Source of the DNA: Canna indica
Lineage: Eukaryota > Streptophyta > Magnoliopsida > Zingiberales > Cannaceae
Assembly (NCBI GenBank): GCA_034359265.1
Contig: CP136891.1
Span: 43,268,001 to 43,332,000 of the forward strand
DNA: 64,000 nucleotides
Direction: 5' to 3'
The notes beneath the pieces are model-generated. The model worked only from the letters and a program-made list of their open reading frames with translations, ran no database searches and was not told the origin of the DNA. This document shows positions 33,082 to 45,648 of the stretch, one piece after another. Made by a program: the position numbers and the translations under genes. Position 1 is the stretch's first letter. Every line of letters starts with the position of its first letter.

Positions 33082-34890
33082 CTTCAAGATAACTAAGACA
33101 ATGCGTAGATAATTAATTTATAATAGGTAATGCATGCACCTAAACAAAAAGAAGGGAAACTTTTAAGATCAACATGAATGCATTTCCCCCCATTTTTTTA
33201 AAAAAATAATTAAGAACATGGAACAACATGATTTTTACAAGAATCTTTTTCCTATTTTTCTTCTTAAGAGGTAAGCATGGTAAATTTAATTTTTCCAAAG
33301 CAAATATCAAGAAAAGAGTCCAAAAAGAATTATTTTTCTTCATTCTCTAGTATTTTATCCCCTTTTAAAAAAATTCTTTTTGTGGAACTTTTAAGAAAGC
33401 AATATGCACCATTTAGTCTAAAAAAAAATCTCAACAAAGAAAAACAAAAAGGAAACTTTTTGTTTTAGCATTTTCTTCCAAACAAAAAAAAAAGAACATA
33501 CGCAAAATAGAAAAATTTAAAGCCATCATGAAGAACTTTTAACTTACAAAAAAATTGAAACATATGATATTTCATGAAGAGAACTTTCAAACCAAAAAAA
33601 AAAAAGATTTTTCTTCCCTGGAACTTGTTATGAAATCAAAATATTTGAAAAACCACCATGCATGGAGTAGAGAAGCATGAACCATGATTTTATGAGTAGA
33701 CCTATACATGAAGATGAAAGGAGATGAAATATCTACTTATCATGATGAACTAACTCAAGAATTTGGGCTAAGAGTTGGATTTTTACCTTAGAAGTGAAGG
33801 AGAAACTTCAAGATCCAAGAAATGGGACAGGGTGGCCGGTTGAAATGAAGAGAGGAGCCCTAGTTTCAGGCTTAAGAACTTATGGTGATGGGCCCAGATT
33901 AAAACAGCTGGCCAAATGGGTGGACAGGAACATTTCCTATCCGCCGGTCGATCGAGTGGTCGCATGTCATGCGATCGGTCGAGCTGGGGTGTGTTTTCTA
34001 GCCCATATAAAAAATTATTTGGAGAGATTTAAATATGTTAATTTTATGAAACTTTTTTCACATTAACTAGACTTCACGAGGATTTCATGGAATCAAGAAG
34101 CACTCAAAATGGACCTCTCTGCAATTTTCTAAAAAATCCTAAAGTTCTTAGTGGCATTTCTCTAAATATTTGGACTTTGTGTGAATTCTAAATTACTATT
34201 GTAGGATCCACAAATCTGATAAGATATTGTCTAGATCACTTATAATAGTATTTTTGAGCTTGTAAAATTTTACTAAAATTTTTATGCAATTTCAATCATA
34301 TATAATAATTTTTTAGTACATCCACGCGTCACATTTTATTTGCCCGGAATTATGAAATTTAGAGTATCTATCAAGATCAATTCTTTAAATGTGATTATGA
34401 TATAATTTACAATAAGCTCACCACAAAATCGTCATACAAGATACAAGGTTATAGACTTAATATCTATCTATAGCATGTAATCTCAAAGAATCAAGATTTT
34501 GGAGTTCCTTTTCATCACAGATTTCTTACTTATGCTATTTCATGCAAAGTCATTCGTAAGCATATAGAATTCATTTAATCAAGAGAAAAGAGGTACTGTT
34601 ATGCAAGAATTTTGCCAAATTAAAACTCATACCTCATTTTTTGAAGAATTCCATACATTTCATTTTCTTTCCCCATTTTCTTTATCCTTCCAATTTTATC
34701 ATAACTTGAAAGCAAAGTTCATTAGTAGCATGATGAAAAAGTGACTACTAACAAGTTATCGTACTAGATAGCAAGGAGGAAATCAAGTATCGTTTTCAAA
34801 ATCTACTTTGCTAAATAGCTTTAAATCTGTTTCAAAGTGAATCATCATGAAACCAAAATGAATCGAGAGATCTCAAAATATAAAATTTTA
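33082..34890 (-). other. Non-coding interior of copy (d)
   Basis: AT-rich with many A/T homopolymer runs. A patch at 33780-33990 is more GC-rich and carries CG palindrome words like those of the LTR (GGTCGATCGAGTGGTCG; also TCGCATG-T-CATGCGA), perhaps a captured piece of an LTR. No convincing reading frame. Confidence 0.55.
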
Positions 34891-35242
34891 GAAAATAAGA
34901 TCTCCAACCCTTCCTATTGGTTGAAAACCGAAAGGCCATAACGAGCCTATGATTTAGAACCGCAAGGTCACGTAGGCCCATTATAGGCCAGTTAGGTCTC
35001 CGAAAAGACCTAAAATCAAAATCAAAAATCATTTTTATAAAAGTATGACAAGATCGAGGAAATCAATTGATTTAATCAAGTATCATAAACTCTAACTATT
35101 TATTGAATAATTGAGATTGAGAGATGATACCAAAGTAATTTAGATGCCAATTTTACTTAAGGCAACAAGGGAGCTTGAAGTTGCAACCAATAGTCAATTC
35201 TTCATTTAAATCCATGGTCAACTTCGATATTCCACCATTCCT
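34891..35242 (-). other. Structured post-gag block, copy (d)
   Basis: On the element's strand: TGCC...GGCA hairpin, TTTGGTATCATC (TGGTATCA at 35125-35132, 111 nt after the gag stop), then AGGTCT-TTTCGG-AGACCT, GGCC-TATAATG-GGCC and GACC-TTGC-GGTT at about 34945-35012. Confidence 0.6.
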
Positions 35243-36545
35243 TCATCCTTGTGTGGAAGTTTTCCCTACAAGAAAAGATGAAGCTTTTGTTACCCAATCC
35301 TTTTGGGTCCTTGGGGGTCAATGGGCTTAGATACCCAAAGTGTCTTTGCAACACTTGGGTTCATCTTGAAAGCGCAATCATATATAGCATGCCCAAATAT
35401 TCCGCAACAAAAACAATGTTCATTGAATTTCTTCTTTTCATTATTCTTATGGACATGAGGTGTAAGATTGGAATGCTTAGCATGATGTGCATGATGAACA
35501 TGACCATTCTTAGGTGATACATTTGTATTTCTAAAATTATTAAAGGATGAATTTCTAGACAAATTACTAACCTTTTTATTAAAAAGACAACCTCATTTTT
35601 CAAGTCATTCATGCATTTGTGAATAACATTCAATTGGGTTTTCAATATCCTATTTTTATTTTTTAAAATGTCATTTTTATTTTTCAAATCCTTAGTGTCA
35701 ATACTCAAAACATCATGACATGGATTAGAGAAACTAATTTTTAGTTTCTCATTTTCTAGTTTTACCTCATGTAAATGAGAACTAAGAGTCAAGTTTTCTT
35801 CCTTTAACTTCTTATTTTCTTTATCCTTTTTGACAATTAAGGCATACATGATTTTACATTCATCTAATAATTCATCATAAAGAATATCATGGGAGCTAGA
35901 TGAATTAAAACTACGATTATCATGACTAGAGGAACAATATACTTCTTCATTGACATTTTTGACATTAGCTTCATAATCATGTTGAGAGGATGCTTGACTT
36001 GATGCACATGAGTTAGTGAAAGCATTTGACCTCTTATTTGTCTTGTTCTTCATGGTAGAGCCATTCTTCTTCACATGCTCTTTTTTTTTGCACACTTGGG
36101 AAATCACCTTCCTCTTTCGACTTTTAGTGCTTCTTTGACTAGAAACACTTTGAGCTTCAAAAATCATGTTAGTATTGGAGGGATGACCATTGTCATCACC
36201 ACCTTCAATAAAAGTTGCTAACTCTTCGGTTTTTGCATAATCATATAATTGACATTCAAGCAAGCCCAAATATCTAATGCAGAAGTTAAATGCATGACCT
36301 TTTCAAATATACAATTTTCCAAAGAAAAATATCCAATTCATAGCTTTAGCATTTGATTCAAACATATTTATTTGTTCTTGGATCCATGCATTCATGTTTT
36401 CCTTAGGTTCAATATATTTAGTCTTTACCATGTCAAATACATCTAAACCTTGAGTCTTTAGGAAAGTGTACATTCTACTCTTCCAAAGACCAAAGTTAGA
36501 CTCATCGAATCAAGGAGCTATAGATGCTACCAACTCTAGTGCCAT
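35243..36545 (-). pseudogene. gag: gag of copy (d)
   Basis: The ATG is at 36545 (minus). An early CGA to TGA stop replaces Arg in the PPRFDE motif and a frameshift follows near 36300. The central part is then open (36269 to 35361), but the first knuckle is damaged (CKKKEHVKKN; first and last Cys lost). The coiled coil is intact. Another shift precedes CFCCGIFGHAIYDC, and a one-base loss lies in the WVPK linker. The family stop corresponds to 35243-35245. Confidence 0.82.
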
Positions 36546-36598
36546 TTTCGGATCGAGACTAGATGTAGAGGAGATGGTGAAATCTCAATCTATGACCC

Positions 36599-36610
36599 GC
36601 TCTGATACCA
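36599..36610 (-). other. Primer-binding site, copy (d)
   Basis: TGGTATCAGAGC on the minus strand, two bases from the LTR. Confidence 0.85.
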
Positions 36611-36612
36611 AA

Positions 36613-37843
36613 TGTTGGTGAAATGGCCACAGAAGAGGAGGCTGAATAGTGTGTTAACTAAATCAATTAGCCTAAATTCAATTTAGTCATTTCTTAGATT
36701 ACTTAGGCAATTCACAATTGAATGATTAAATGCGAAAGCGATTTAAGATAAAACAATTAACACAAATAAAATATCAATGCTAACAAAAAGATTTATAGTG
36801 GTTCAGCCCCAATGCCTACTCCACTATCTAAGCACCGCGCTTAGAATTTCACACCCAAATCCAGTAAATTACGAGTAGCTTATAATCGATGACTTTACAT
36901 CGGAAAGACACAACACTCACTTCGAAGGCACTTCCACACCCAGAAGTAGACCGCCTTCCTACCGAGTGACCTTTCCCACCACAATTCCTAAGACCTACTC
37001 ATAACTTAGTTTATACAAGTGAATTTATACCTTCTTTGCTAAGGATACCACTCAATCACAAGACCCAACACTAGGTCTTCTTACAAGCTCATGTAAATTA
37101 AGGTAAAAACAAATCAAAAACAAATCTATTACATGAAGAAGGTGAAGAGAACTTATCAAAATAAGAGCACCTCTTCTTCTTGAGCATAGTACCATTGATG
37201 AAGCCTCCAATGAAGAACACTTGAGATTGAGGGATCAAGAGCTAGGTAAAATATATTTCATCAAGAGAGAGCTTAGAAGATGCTAAAGATCACTCTTTGA
37301 GGCTTAAAAGCATCATGGATCACTTGGAGAGAGTTTGGGGTGGGTATCTATAACCCCTCAAACAAAGGATTCGTCAACAGGCATATTTTTGCCCGTTGCC
37401 GACGCCCGAGCGACCGCCGAGTGACCGAAGGCCTACTGCCAATTTCTGGCAACATTCGATCGATCGACCGGTCGACCAAATTGGCTACTGCCAATTTTTA
37501 ACCTTATTCAATCGATCGAATCTAGGATGAGCTTGGTTTTTCCAACTTTCTTCTTGTGCGCTTCATTTTCGGGTTCCGGCCTTCAACATGTGTCTACTTG
37601 GAGAACTTTCTATATGTTCTCTAGACTCGTCCATGGCGTCTTCGGTGCACCCGTCAAACTTCTATAAGTTATCGTAAATATACGTCATATCGAGACCGAT
37701 GCCGCGAACCACGAAACCGACTTCCATCTTTTATCGAACCTATGACCTTCATGCTTCAAGAACTTTGTTAAAAAGACTCGATTTGTTATCATCAAAATAA
37801 TCATGAAGAGAGTAGAGCACAAGAGAGAAACCCTCAGCCAACA
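36613..37843 (-). repeat. 5' LTR of copy (d)
   Basis: 1231 bp, TGTTGGCTGAGGG start at 37843 (minus). It aligns throughout with 30378-31624; about 13 differences in the 200 bases compared by eye. Confidence 0.88.
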
Positions 37844-38242
37844 AACCGCACTTGGGGGTTCAAGCCAATCTCGTCGAGGAGCGTAAGGTAGGACCACACA
37901 CAAGGCATTGAGTAATGGCTTTGAGGCCAGAAGTAGTGGCATGATAGTCGATGAGCGAGGTTGGTGAAAACTGAATTCTTGTCATGTAAGGGTTCTGAGG
38001 TTGGAAGTAGTGGCTCTGGGGCCGAGGACCGCACTCGGGGGTTCAAGCTAAGCTCGCTGAGGAGCGTAAGGCAGGACCGTGCGCAAGGGATCAAGTAAGG
38101 TCTCTGAGGACGAAAGTAGTGGTACGATGGCCAACGAGCCAAGCTGGTGAAAATTGAGTCCTAGTCGTATAAGGGCTCTAAGGCCGGAAGTAACATCTCT
38201 AGGGGCCGAGGACCGCACTTGGGGGGGGGGAGGGGTTAAAGC
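37844..38242. repeat. 184-bp tandem repeat, segment 2
   Basis: CGCACT landmarks at 37846, 38030 and 38214 are each 184 bp apart. It continues segment 1 and ends in a run of G before the CACTA insertion at 38243. Confidence 0.88.
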
Positions 38243-38640
38243 CACTACAAAAAAAATAAGAATTTGTGGCAAAATTTTGGAGTGACCTACAACAATTGGC
38301 CACAAAAGGTGTAATTCGCGATGAAATTTATAGCAAAATTATTTTTGTGGTTAAAAGTATAAGTTCGAACGATTTCCGACAATTTTTCTAATTTTGCCAC
38401 TAATGATTGAGTCAACATTCAAAATTTATAGTTTTTTAAATTTATGACAATAGGTTTTGCCACTAATTCAAAATATTCTACCACGGCAATCATTTGCGAC
38501 AAAAATTTTCCCACAAGTTTGTCACGATATTTTGTGGCAAGCGTTTGCGACAACATTTTTGCCACAACTTTGTCATGATACTTCATGGCGACTGTTTGCG
38601 ACAGTATATTGGCCATAGATATAGAACTATTTATTATGAC
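38243..38640. repeat. CACTA left terminal and subterminal repeats
   Basis: After the 15-bp TIR, TGTGGCAA/TTGCCACA words recur at about 38262, 38393, 38456, 38533 and 38562, in both directions. In this superfamily such motifs bind the element-encoded TNPA-type protein. Confidence 0.75.
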
Positions 38641-39174
38641 AAATTACGTGTTCCATTGATGGTAAAATAATTAAAAAAAATAAAAAGATTAGCAAAAATA
38701 ATTATTTCTTTTTTTGCTTCTCTCTATGCTATTTTTCAGCCGACCAACCGAGATTATTTTATTTCAGCCGACTACCTATAGATTTTTGTTTAATTTCCTT
38801 CTCTCTATTTTATTTCTCGTGCCCTAACTCTCCTAGCCGACAAACCCTCTCTCTCTCGTGGCCCTCTGCAATGCCCGACCTCGCGCTCAACTACAAACCC
38901 TCTCTCTCGCAACCTCCGTAACGCCCGACCTCGTGCTCTCTGCAAACCATCTCTCTTGCTGTAACGTCCGACGCCACCCCTCTGCGCTGAAGCTTAACTC
39001 AGCGATGCTCGCCTCTACGACGAACCTTAAGCTGCCGGTGCTCGCCTAGGTTTGCTTCTTTGCTCGCCTAGGTTTCTCTCTCTCTCTTTAGAAGCAATTG
39101 CCAATCGATTTTGATTTCTATAGATTTTGACTCAGTAAATTCGTTGTATACAACATTTTGATTTCTACAAATTT

Positions 39175-39181
<7 letters not shown>

Positions 39182-39229
<48 letters not shown>
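39182..39229. repeat. (CT)n microsatellite
   Basis: About 24 uninterrupted CT units within the CACTA interior. Confidence 0.95.
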
Positions 39230-39232
<3 letters not shown>

Positions 39233-39821
39233 GGTTTGTTCACTGTATTATACATATTTTGATTTCTACAACTTTGTTGTATACAATATTTCCCCAAAAG
39301 TATTTGAAAACATCTAAATAGAGCAGCACACTAGTCAGATGCAGTGTGACAGATTTATGTTGAACTCATCTCTGAGTGTAGTCTTATAAAGTCCTATAAA
39401 ATCCTATGTATATGTTCCAGTAGCACTAAGTCTTTTCCACAGTATAAAACAAAAGCATGAAACACAAAGAGATATATAGTACATTAATATATACCTTAGC
39501 TACTTTTCCTTGAAGCTTTGGGTATGAGGTTAAATGGTCTTCAAAAGTAATTATGACGGGGTATTTATTAGATTCAGTAAAGGCATGTTCCTTGATGGAC
39601 TCCAAGCAAGCATCTTATAAGTATGAGTTGATTGCCTGTTAAGTATGAGTTATGGACTATAAATATGAAGTAATGAGAGAGCGGGGCGTTTATATCTTGG
39701 TAAACTTGAAACAGATTCTGATAAATATATATATCACAAACATGAAATAGATTTTAAAGGCAAATTCAAATTCAAATCTACTAGCTAGCTAGCTACTTTG
39801 AGATTTACTTATCAAATCTAT

Positions 39822-39930
39822 CCTTTTTTTTTGTAGTGCTTTGGGATACTTTTTGCTCCTGGTTGTGTTGATTGTCTTGATCATCTTTTTGTTCCTTACC
39901 GTGTACAAAATCAAGCTACAGTTTTTTATG
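39822..39930 (+). repeat. Duplicated exon-like segment, copy 1 (copy 2 at 40606-40712)
   Basis: ATCTATCCTTTTTTTTTG(T/C)AG followed by about 85 nearly identical bases occurs twice, about 784 bp apart, with five or six differences. Both read CVDCLDHLFVPY in one frame and have an acceptor-like tract in front, as a duplicated exon would. Confidence 0.7.
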
Positions 39931-42019
39931 GGTTAGTAATACTAAAAAATATATAAAGACACTATGGTATTATGGTATCTCTTCTATATAACATCATTGG
40001 ATGAAGAGTTAATTAATGATGCTAATCCAGTTGATGAAAGCTCCTTGAATTAGTCCACTAAATATGTTTTGTACCACACTCCCTTTTTTTAGGTTCCTTA
40101 TCTCATGACGTCTTGTTTGATTAATTTCTTAAATGGAATGGGATATTACTAAGGTTTTTGTAGCATATATATACAATCCATGTTCATTTGGAGGTAGAAC
40201 CTTTCTGATATGAATTTAACTAGATATAATTAGTTTCATATTTTATGTTATATATGTATGTAATATGTTCTATGTTTTGATCCAATTTGAAGTTTGGCTA
40301 CTTCCTACTTAAGATTTTTACTGAGCTTCTTCCAAGAAGATTGAAATCCTGTCTGCTTTCAAGTTGTTGATTACTAATGTAATACTTTAAAGATAAGTGA
40401 AATTTTTCGGGAATCTTGGATAGGAATAGAGAATGACTAACATATAACTTGAAATGTGAATGGAGTATGATTAGTATATTAACAAGAAATTGATGGATCA
40501 GATAAAACTAGTCACTAAATGTAGCAAGAAATTCTCTTGTTCGACACTATTGCTAGTTGGGCATAATTTTGACTATAGAGCTTTGATAGATTTGATAAGT
40601 AAATCTATCCTTTTTTTTTGCAGTGCTTTGAGATACTTTTTGTTCCTGGTTGTGTTGATTGTCTTGATCATCTTTTTGTTCCGTACCATGTACAAAATCA
40701 AGCTACGTTTTTTTTTAATCCTTCCATGAATGAAAATTTCCATTCAATTTAATGCAGAATTTTTGAAAATGTTATATTCATAGATTTCAGGCATGCAAGT
40801 GAAAATAAGCGAATTGATCTCTTTGATGGTCCTGGTGGTGAAGATATGTTTTCTGAAGGAAATATTTTATTGGCAACATGTAAGTATTATTTGATGGTCT
40901 AATTGCATTCACCGTTTGACTTGAAGTTTGACATTAAGCATGCAAATTGTACATGGTAAGGAGATTAATGGTGTCTATTGTTAGGCACGATCACCAAACA
41001 CTTATTGGCATGGCATCTTTTTAGATGGTTAAATACGCTTACACAAATTCTCCTACTTAGTTCTAAATACAATGTTATTTCTACATTATGATGTTATACC
41101 AAATAAAGTTTGGTGTGCAGGTTGCCACTAATTGCTATGTGTTGATTCTTCCTTTGTAATATGAAGTGAAACCAAGTTTTTTCCTTTGCCAACTAGCTTG
41201 TTAGCTATGCTAAACATGATGCTCTTGTTCCATGAAAGAACCACAAGAACATTCTTTATGAACGTACTAAAGCTACGAATTTTTCAACTTTTTTTGGTTT
41301 TATACACGATTTTATTAATTCATGGAAAACACATGTTTCAGTTAAAAGTCATATATATCGTAAAATGCCAAGTTTTCATTTCAGTTCCCCTTTTTTATTA
41401 CCTTAAACAATTTCAACCTTTCCACCAAGATTTTTGTAATATTTTCTCTTCCTTATTATGCATATGAGCTTCCCCTTTTCTCCATTTGTTTTGACCCGTA
41501 TTTTGGAAGAAGTTCTGTAATTTTGAACATAACATAACGTGACTATTGTCATAGTTCCATTTGTTTTGACACTATATAGCATAAACACTACTAATCCCTA
41601 ACGTAACATTAATCTTGAGGTTATCATATTGAAGCAGTGAGTTGAAAAGAGTTAACTCGAGTATTTTATTTTTGAATAAGATTCTTGAAGATTACTTAAT
41701 TAGATGCAACAATCGACAACCAAAATGAGCTAGAGCAGCTTGGTACATCAATAAATTTCGTGTTGGAGCTGACCATAATATATCCTAGTGAAAGTAAGAC
41801 AATTCTAATTGTATATACTCATTTAGTGACATTATCATCCATTGCCTTTATATTTCAATATTTTAGGTTCCTCTTTTTTCATGCAAGGATAAATTGGAGC
41901 TTCCTTTGCTACCTTTTCACATAATGGTGTATAAAGAAAAAAAACAATATCTTCTAGTTGGATATCAGTGAGGCAAAAGTAGACAAATATTACCTAGCTT
42001 TCCATAGGTAGGAGAAACA

Positions 42020-42725
42020 TGTAATATCCTAGATATTTTATTTATTATCCCCTTATTATTTGTGTTTGCCAGCCTAGCGGACTAGTTCGAATTCGAGCCG
42101 AGTCGACTCATGGTCCGGCGCGAGCTTGCGAGCTCGGGCGAGTAGGAGTTTGAGTTATGCAGTTGATTTTCTTGATTGGATGAATTTATTTAATTTTATG
42201 TTGCGTGTGCATGATTATTAAATTATGTCGCATATGGGTGTTTATGTGGAGCATGGGGTTAGAGTGGGTTTAATTAAGTTTAGTCGGGTTAGTGGGTTCG
42301 GATTCGGCTTGAGGAGGATGCGGGTTTCCTAAGGGGTTTAGTGGGGTTAGGTTTGAGGAGAGAGTATAAAACTCCCTCCCCTTTGGCTTGTAGCTCCCCT
42401 TTGGAGCCGCACAAGCCTCGAGAGAGGAGAGGAGCCGTGGAGTAGGAGCCAAGCCGCCCCTCCCCATCCCCCTCTCTTGGAGCCGCCAAGCAAGCCAGCC
42501 GCCGAGCCAAGCCCTTCGCTTCTTCTTCCTTTCTCTCCCTCTCTTCCTCCCCCTTGGAAGCCAAGCCATTGGCTTGAGGAGGAGCTGCCGCCCCTCCTTT
42601 TCCTCTTATTGGAGCCGTCGGCTTGAGGAGGAGCCGTCGCCCCCTCTTCCCCCTCGATCGAGCCGAGCCGCCACCTCTTGGAGTCGGATTCGGAGGCCAT
42701 CGATCAGGATTTCTCCTCTAATCTT
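42020..42725 (+). repeat. Element A 5' LTR, first part
   Basis: TGTAATATCC start at 42020, TATAAAA at 42365-42371, then the GC-rich leader up to CTAATCTT at 42725, where element B has inserted. ATCTT (42721-42725) is one copy of B's target duplication. Confidence 0.88.
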
Positions 42726-45436
42726 TATAATATCCTAGATATTTAATTATATCATTTTCATTTATGGTTGTATTTGCCAGCCTAGCGGACTAGATCGAGG
42801 TCGAGCCGAGTTGACTCATGGTCCGGTGCGAGTTTGCGAACTCGGGTAAGTAAGAATACGAGTTATGCAATTTTGCTTGTGTAGATTAATTTATTTAATC
42901 TTTTTATGTTGTGTATGCATAAGTGTTTAATTATGTGGCATGTGCATGTGCATGTGCATTGTGTTGATATTATTTATGGATGGTTATGTGGAGAATAGAA
43001 TTAATTAAGTTAATTTAAGTTAGTGGGTTCGGGTTCGGCTTGAGGAGGATGCGGGTTGGATAAAGGATTTGAAGGGTTAGGGTTGAGGAGGGAGTATAAA
43101 ACCCCCTCCCCTTGGCTTGTGGCTCCCTATTGGAGCACACAAGCTCTTGGAGAGAGGAGCAGCCGCTAGTCGCCAAGCCAACCGCCGCCCCTCCTTCCTT
43201 CCTCTCCTTGCAGCCGCCGCCCTTGAGCCAGCAGCCAAGCCCCTCTCCTTCCCCTCTCTCTTTTCCCCTCTCCTTGGAGCCAAGCCGACGGCTTGGGTGG
43301 AGCTGCCGCCCCTTGTTGAGCCGATTCGCCCCCTTGAGGCCGGATTAGGAGGCCGCCAATTTAGAGTTCCTCATATTCCTTCTTCCTAGAAAGCTTGGGT
43401 GAGTTGTTTTACCCCTCCTTCTCGGGTTTTCTTCGGGTTCTTGAAGCCGTTCTTGAAAGCTTGGATGATTTGATTTGTTTTCCTGCGAACTCTCAATTTA
43501 TCGTTGATCTTTTGTGTGCCGTGTTTGAGGAGGCCCTAAACCTCCCCCTATGTGGTTCGGCAGCCCTAGGATGTGCCTAGGTGTTCTCGGACAAGGGGGA
43601 GAAAGGGGGTGCCCTCCAAGTGTTCGATGAATTGCCTAAGAGAAGGGTGTTGCTTTTTCTTACCTTCTATGATTTCAATTTATTCATTAATCTTGATGAT
43701 TATAATTTAAAATCATGCTTGGTAATAAATCTGTGATTATTGGGTAGAAATCATATTTCTAAAAATTAAGATCTTAATGTTGATGCCATGAAGGTTATTG
43801 AAGGAAGTTTCTTGATCATGGTGCTTGTTCTTGTTCATGATGTTGTTAGTGCTTGTTAGCCTTGTTGTTAAGCATGGAAATTGAGAAATTTATCTCAAGA
43901 TTTATATTTTGTTTAAATGATAATTAAGGATTTAATTTTTGTTAATTGCCGGATTTAATTTTATGATATGCTGAAAATTTAATGTTGCTGGAATTTTAAG
44001 CTGAGATGATGAATCTGTGCTATTTTTAGATTGCTTGTTGTGGTGTGTGTTACTCTGAATATAGTCGTGTAATCTATCGTTTCGACCAGAAAATATAGTT
44101 TGGAAATATAGGACACACTCTGGAGACCAGATTTGGATTAGATACATCAGTTTCGGGCAGAACAATAAGCTAAAACAAAACCCTAGTTATGGTGAACTAA
44201 ATTTTAATTGTATAATTAAAATTGGGAAAGGGGTCAGCATAATCTGTTATGAACCAACATGAGAAGTTTATGCATGAAATAAAATCACACGAGTTTATGA
44301 CATTACGGGTCTAGGAGTTGGGGTCGGGTTTGGAGTGTTGAGACACTTTCCAATAGGATCACCCCTAAAACACCGTAGGAGAGTCATGACTTAGGTCATG
44401 GTACGCCATATCTTTGTGAATGGCGGAGAGGCTCATAGAGGAGTCGGATTGCGGGCTAAGCCCGGGAGGTTGGATGGCTAATTCCCAACCTGCAGAACAA
44501 GTTTGGAGGGCCTTTCCCGATTGTTCTGGTTTGGCCTCGTCGGATAAGTTCAGAGGTTTGTTAATGAATAAGTTCAGAGGGCCTACCTGATTATTTTTGG
44601 GATATCTTAGGAGAGTAAGTTCAGAGGGCCTACCCGATTACTCCTATGATATCTTAAAAGGGCAAGTTCGGACGAGCGAATCCTGATTGTCCCTATGCGT
44701 CTCGTCGAGCAAGTTCAGAGGGCCTTTCCCGATTGCTCCCGAGTTTCTGTATACTAGGATAAGTTCGGAGGGCCTTCTCGATTATCCTAATATGTGTTGT
44801 TTGCCTTAGGGCATGGTAGGCTTAAGCCTGTTGTTCTTCACCATATGGGTGTTGGTTGCCTTCGGGCAGGTAGTGGCCAAATGGCCTGATAGCTAGTCGC
44901 ACTTTCGTGACCTTATTCCTGTAGAGTTGGATGTTATACTATTGCTTATCTCTGTACTATTTTATTATGGGGGTCGGTAGAACCGCTCACTGAGTTCTTT
45001 GAAATCACCCATTGTCGTTGTTTTGTTTTGCAGAGCCTGACCGGTGAGGTGGGCTGGAGCACTTGACACAACTAGAGGGCAGAGGAGCCACATGATCTCA
45101 TAACAGTCCTAGTTAGGGGTCATAGTCAAGTTTGTAGTAGGTTATCATGCACTGTTGTTTTGGTATTTGGAGTTGTAGTCCCGTGGGGACATTCATGTGT
45201 TTATTCAGTCTTTTATTTATTAAAGAACTGTTGCTATTCGATTTATTTATTTCCGCACTTGAGCTATTTATTAAAACTTTGATGTTTTGAAATAAAAATA
45301 TGTTTTGATTCTTTTTATTAATAAAAGCTATTGTTTATTTCGCTATTTTATGAGTTGGCATTTGCATGGGTTAGGCTACAGGGTATAGGCACGTATACCT
45401 CGGCCACTCACGTGACCCTAAACTTGGGTCGTGACA
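42726..45436 (+). repeat. Element B 5' LTR
   Basis: 2711 bp. TATAAAA at 43095-43101, donor-like GTGAGT at 43399, hairpin array at 44494-44788 and acceptor-like TTTTGCAG ending at 45033. Confidence 0.88.
44494..44788 (+). repeat. Hairpin array, element B LTR
   Basis: About seven units, one of them truncated. Matching arms include AGAACAA/TTGTTCT, GAGTAA/TTACTC, GGGCAA/TTGTCCC, GAGCAA/TTGCTC and AGGATAA/TTATCCT. Confidence 0.75.
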
Positions 45437-45439
45437 ATG

Positions 45440-45451
45440 TGGTATCATAGC
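45440..45451 (+). other. Primer-binding site, element B
   Basis: TGGTATCATAGC, one mismatch to the tRNA-iMet site. Confidence 0.75.
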
Positions 45452-45648
45452 ATGTGGTTCGATCTGACTACGACCTAGAGTTGTCATCGTATAGGGCATT
45501 GCTAGCGTGTCAGTATATGATAGGGGTATGTTATGAGATCAATGGCTAAGTATGCACCTCAACGCGACTCGTGGTTAAGTTTGCAAAATGTTAGGGTGAA
45601 TTTAATTGCCTGATTATGATTTGTTTTCTTTCTGGTGATTCCAAATTG

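Larger units (their letters stand above)
30378..37843 (-). mobile_element. Gag-only copia-derived LTR element, copy (d), complete, with second ORF
   Basis: LTRs at 30378-31624 and 36613-37843 bound a 5-kb interior. On the minus strand this holds a primer-binding site, a decayed gag, the structured block, AT-rich non-coding sequence, a well-preserved second ORF (33081 to 32206) and a polypurine tract. Flanks GACCA (30373-30377) and AACCG (37844-37848) are compatible with a degraded 5-bp duplication of GACC(A/G). The 184-bp array resumes in phase beyond it. There is no pol. Confidence 0.88.
38641..42019. other. CACTA interior, left half
   Basis: A pyrimidine-rich stretch with several CCTAG|GTTTG-like donor sites (38830-39070) looks like a transcribed leader. 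From 39240 the sequence is AT-rich and intron-like, with candidate exons bounded by T-rich tracts with AG and GT sites. The candidates are a duplicated segment (39838 and 40622), 40759-40880 (ending LATCK before GTAAGT) and 41704-41793 (DATIDNQNELEQL, before GTAAGA). I do not recognise these three. There is no long open frame. Confidence 0.45.

Noticed and set aside
39826..39841. TTTTTTTTTGTAGTG as a second CACTA right end
   Set aside because: The paralogous copy at 40622 has GCAGTG at the same place, and no 3-bp duplication partner or matching left end was found; a splice-acceptor tract fits better.
40490..40729. 79-codon hydrophobic frame (LFLVVLIVLIIFLF) as a membrane protein
   Set aside because: It overlaps the duplicated exon-like segment in a different frame and runs through T-rich intron-like sequence; the first copy of the segment does not keep this frame.
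42270..42700. Overlapping GC-rich antisense frames in LTR leaders (also 7004-7285, 43077-43283, 53827-54197)
   Set aside because: They are antisense to the repeated 'gagccg' leader, shift frame between copies and show no family resemblance.
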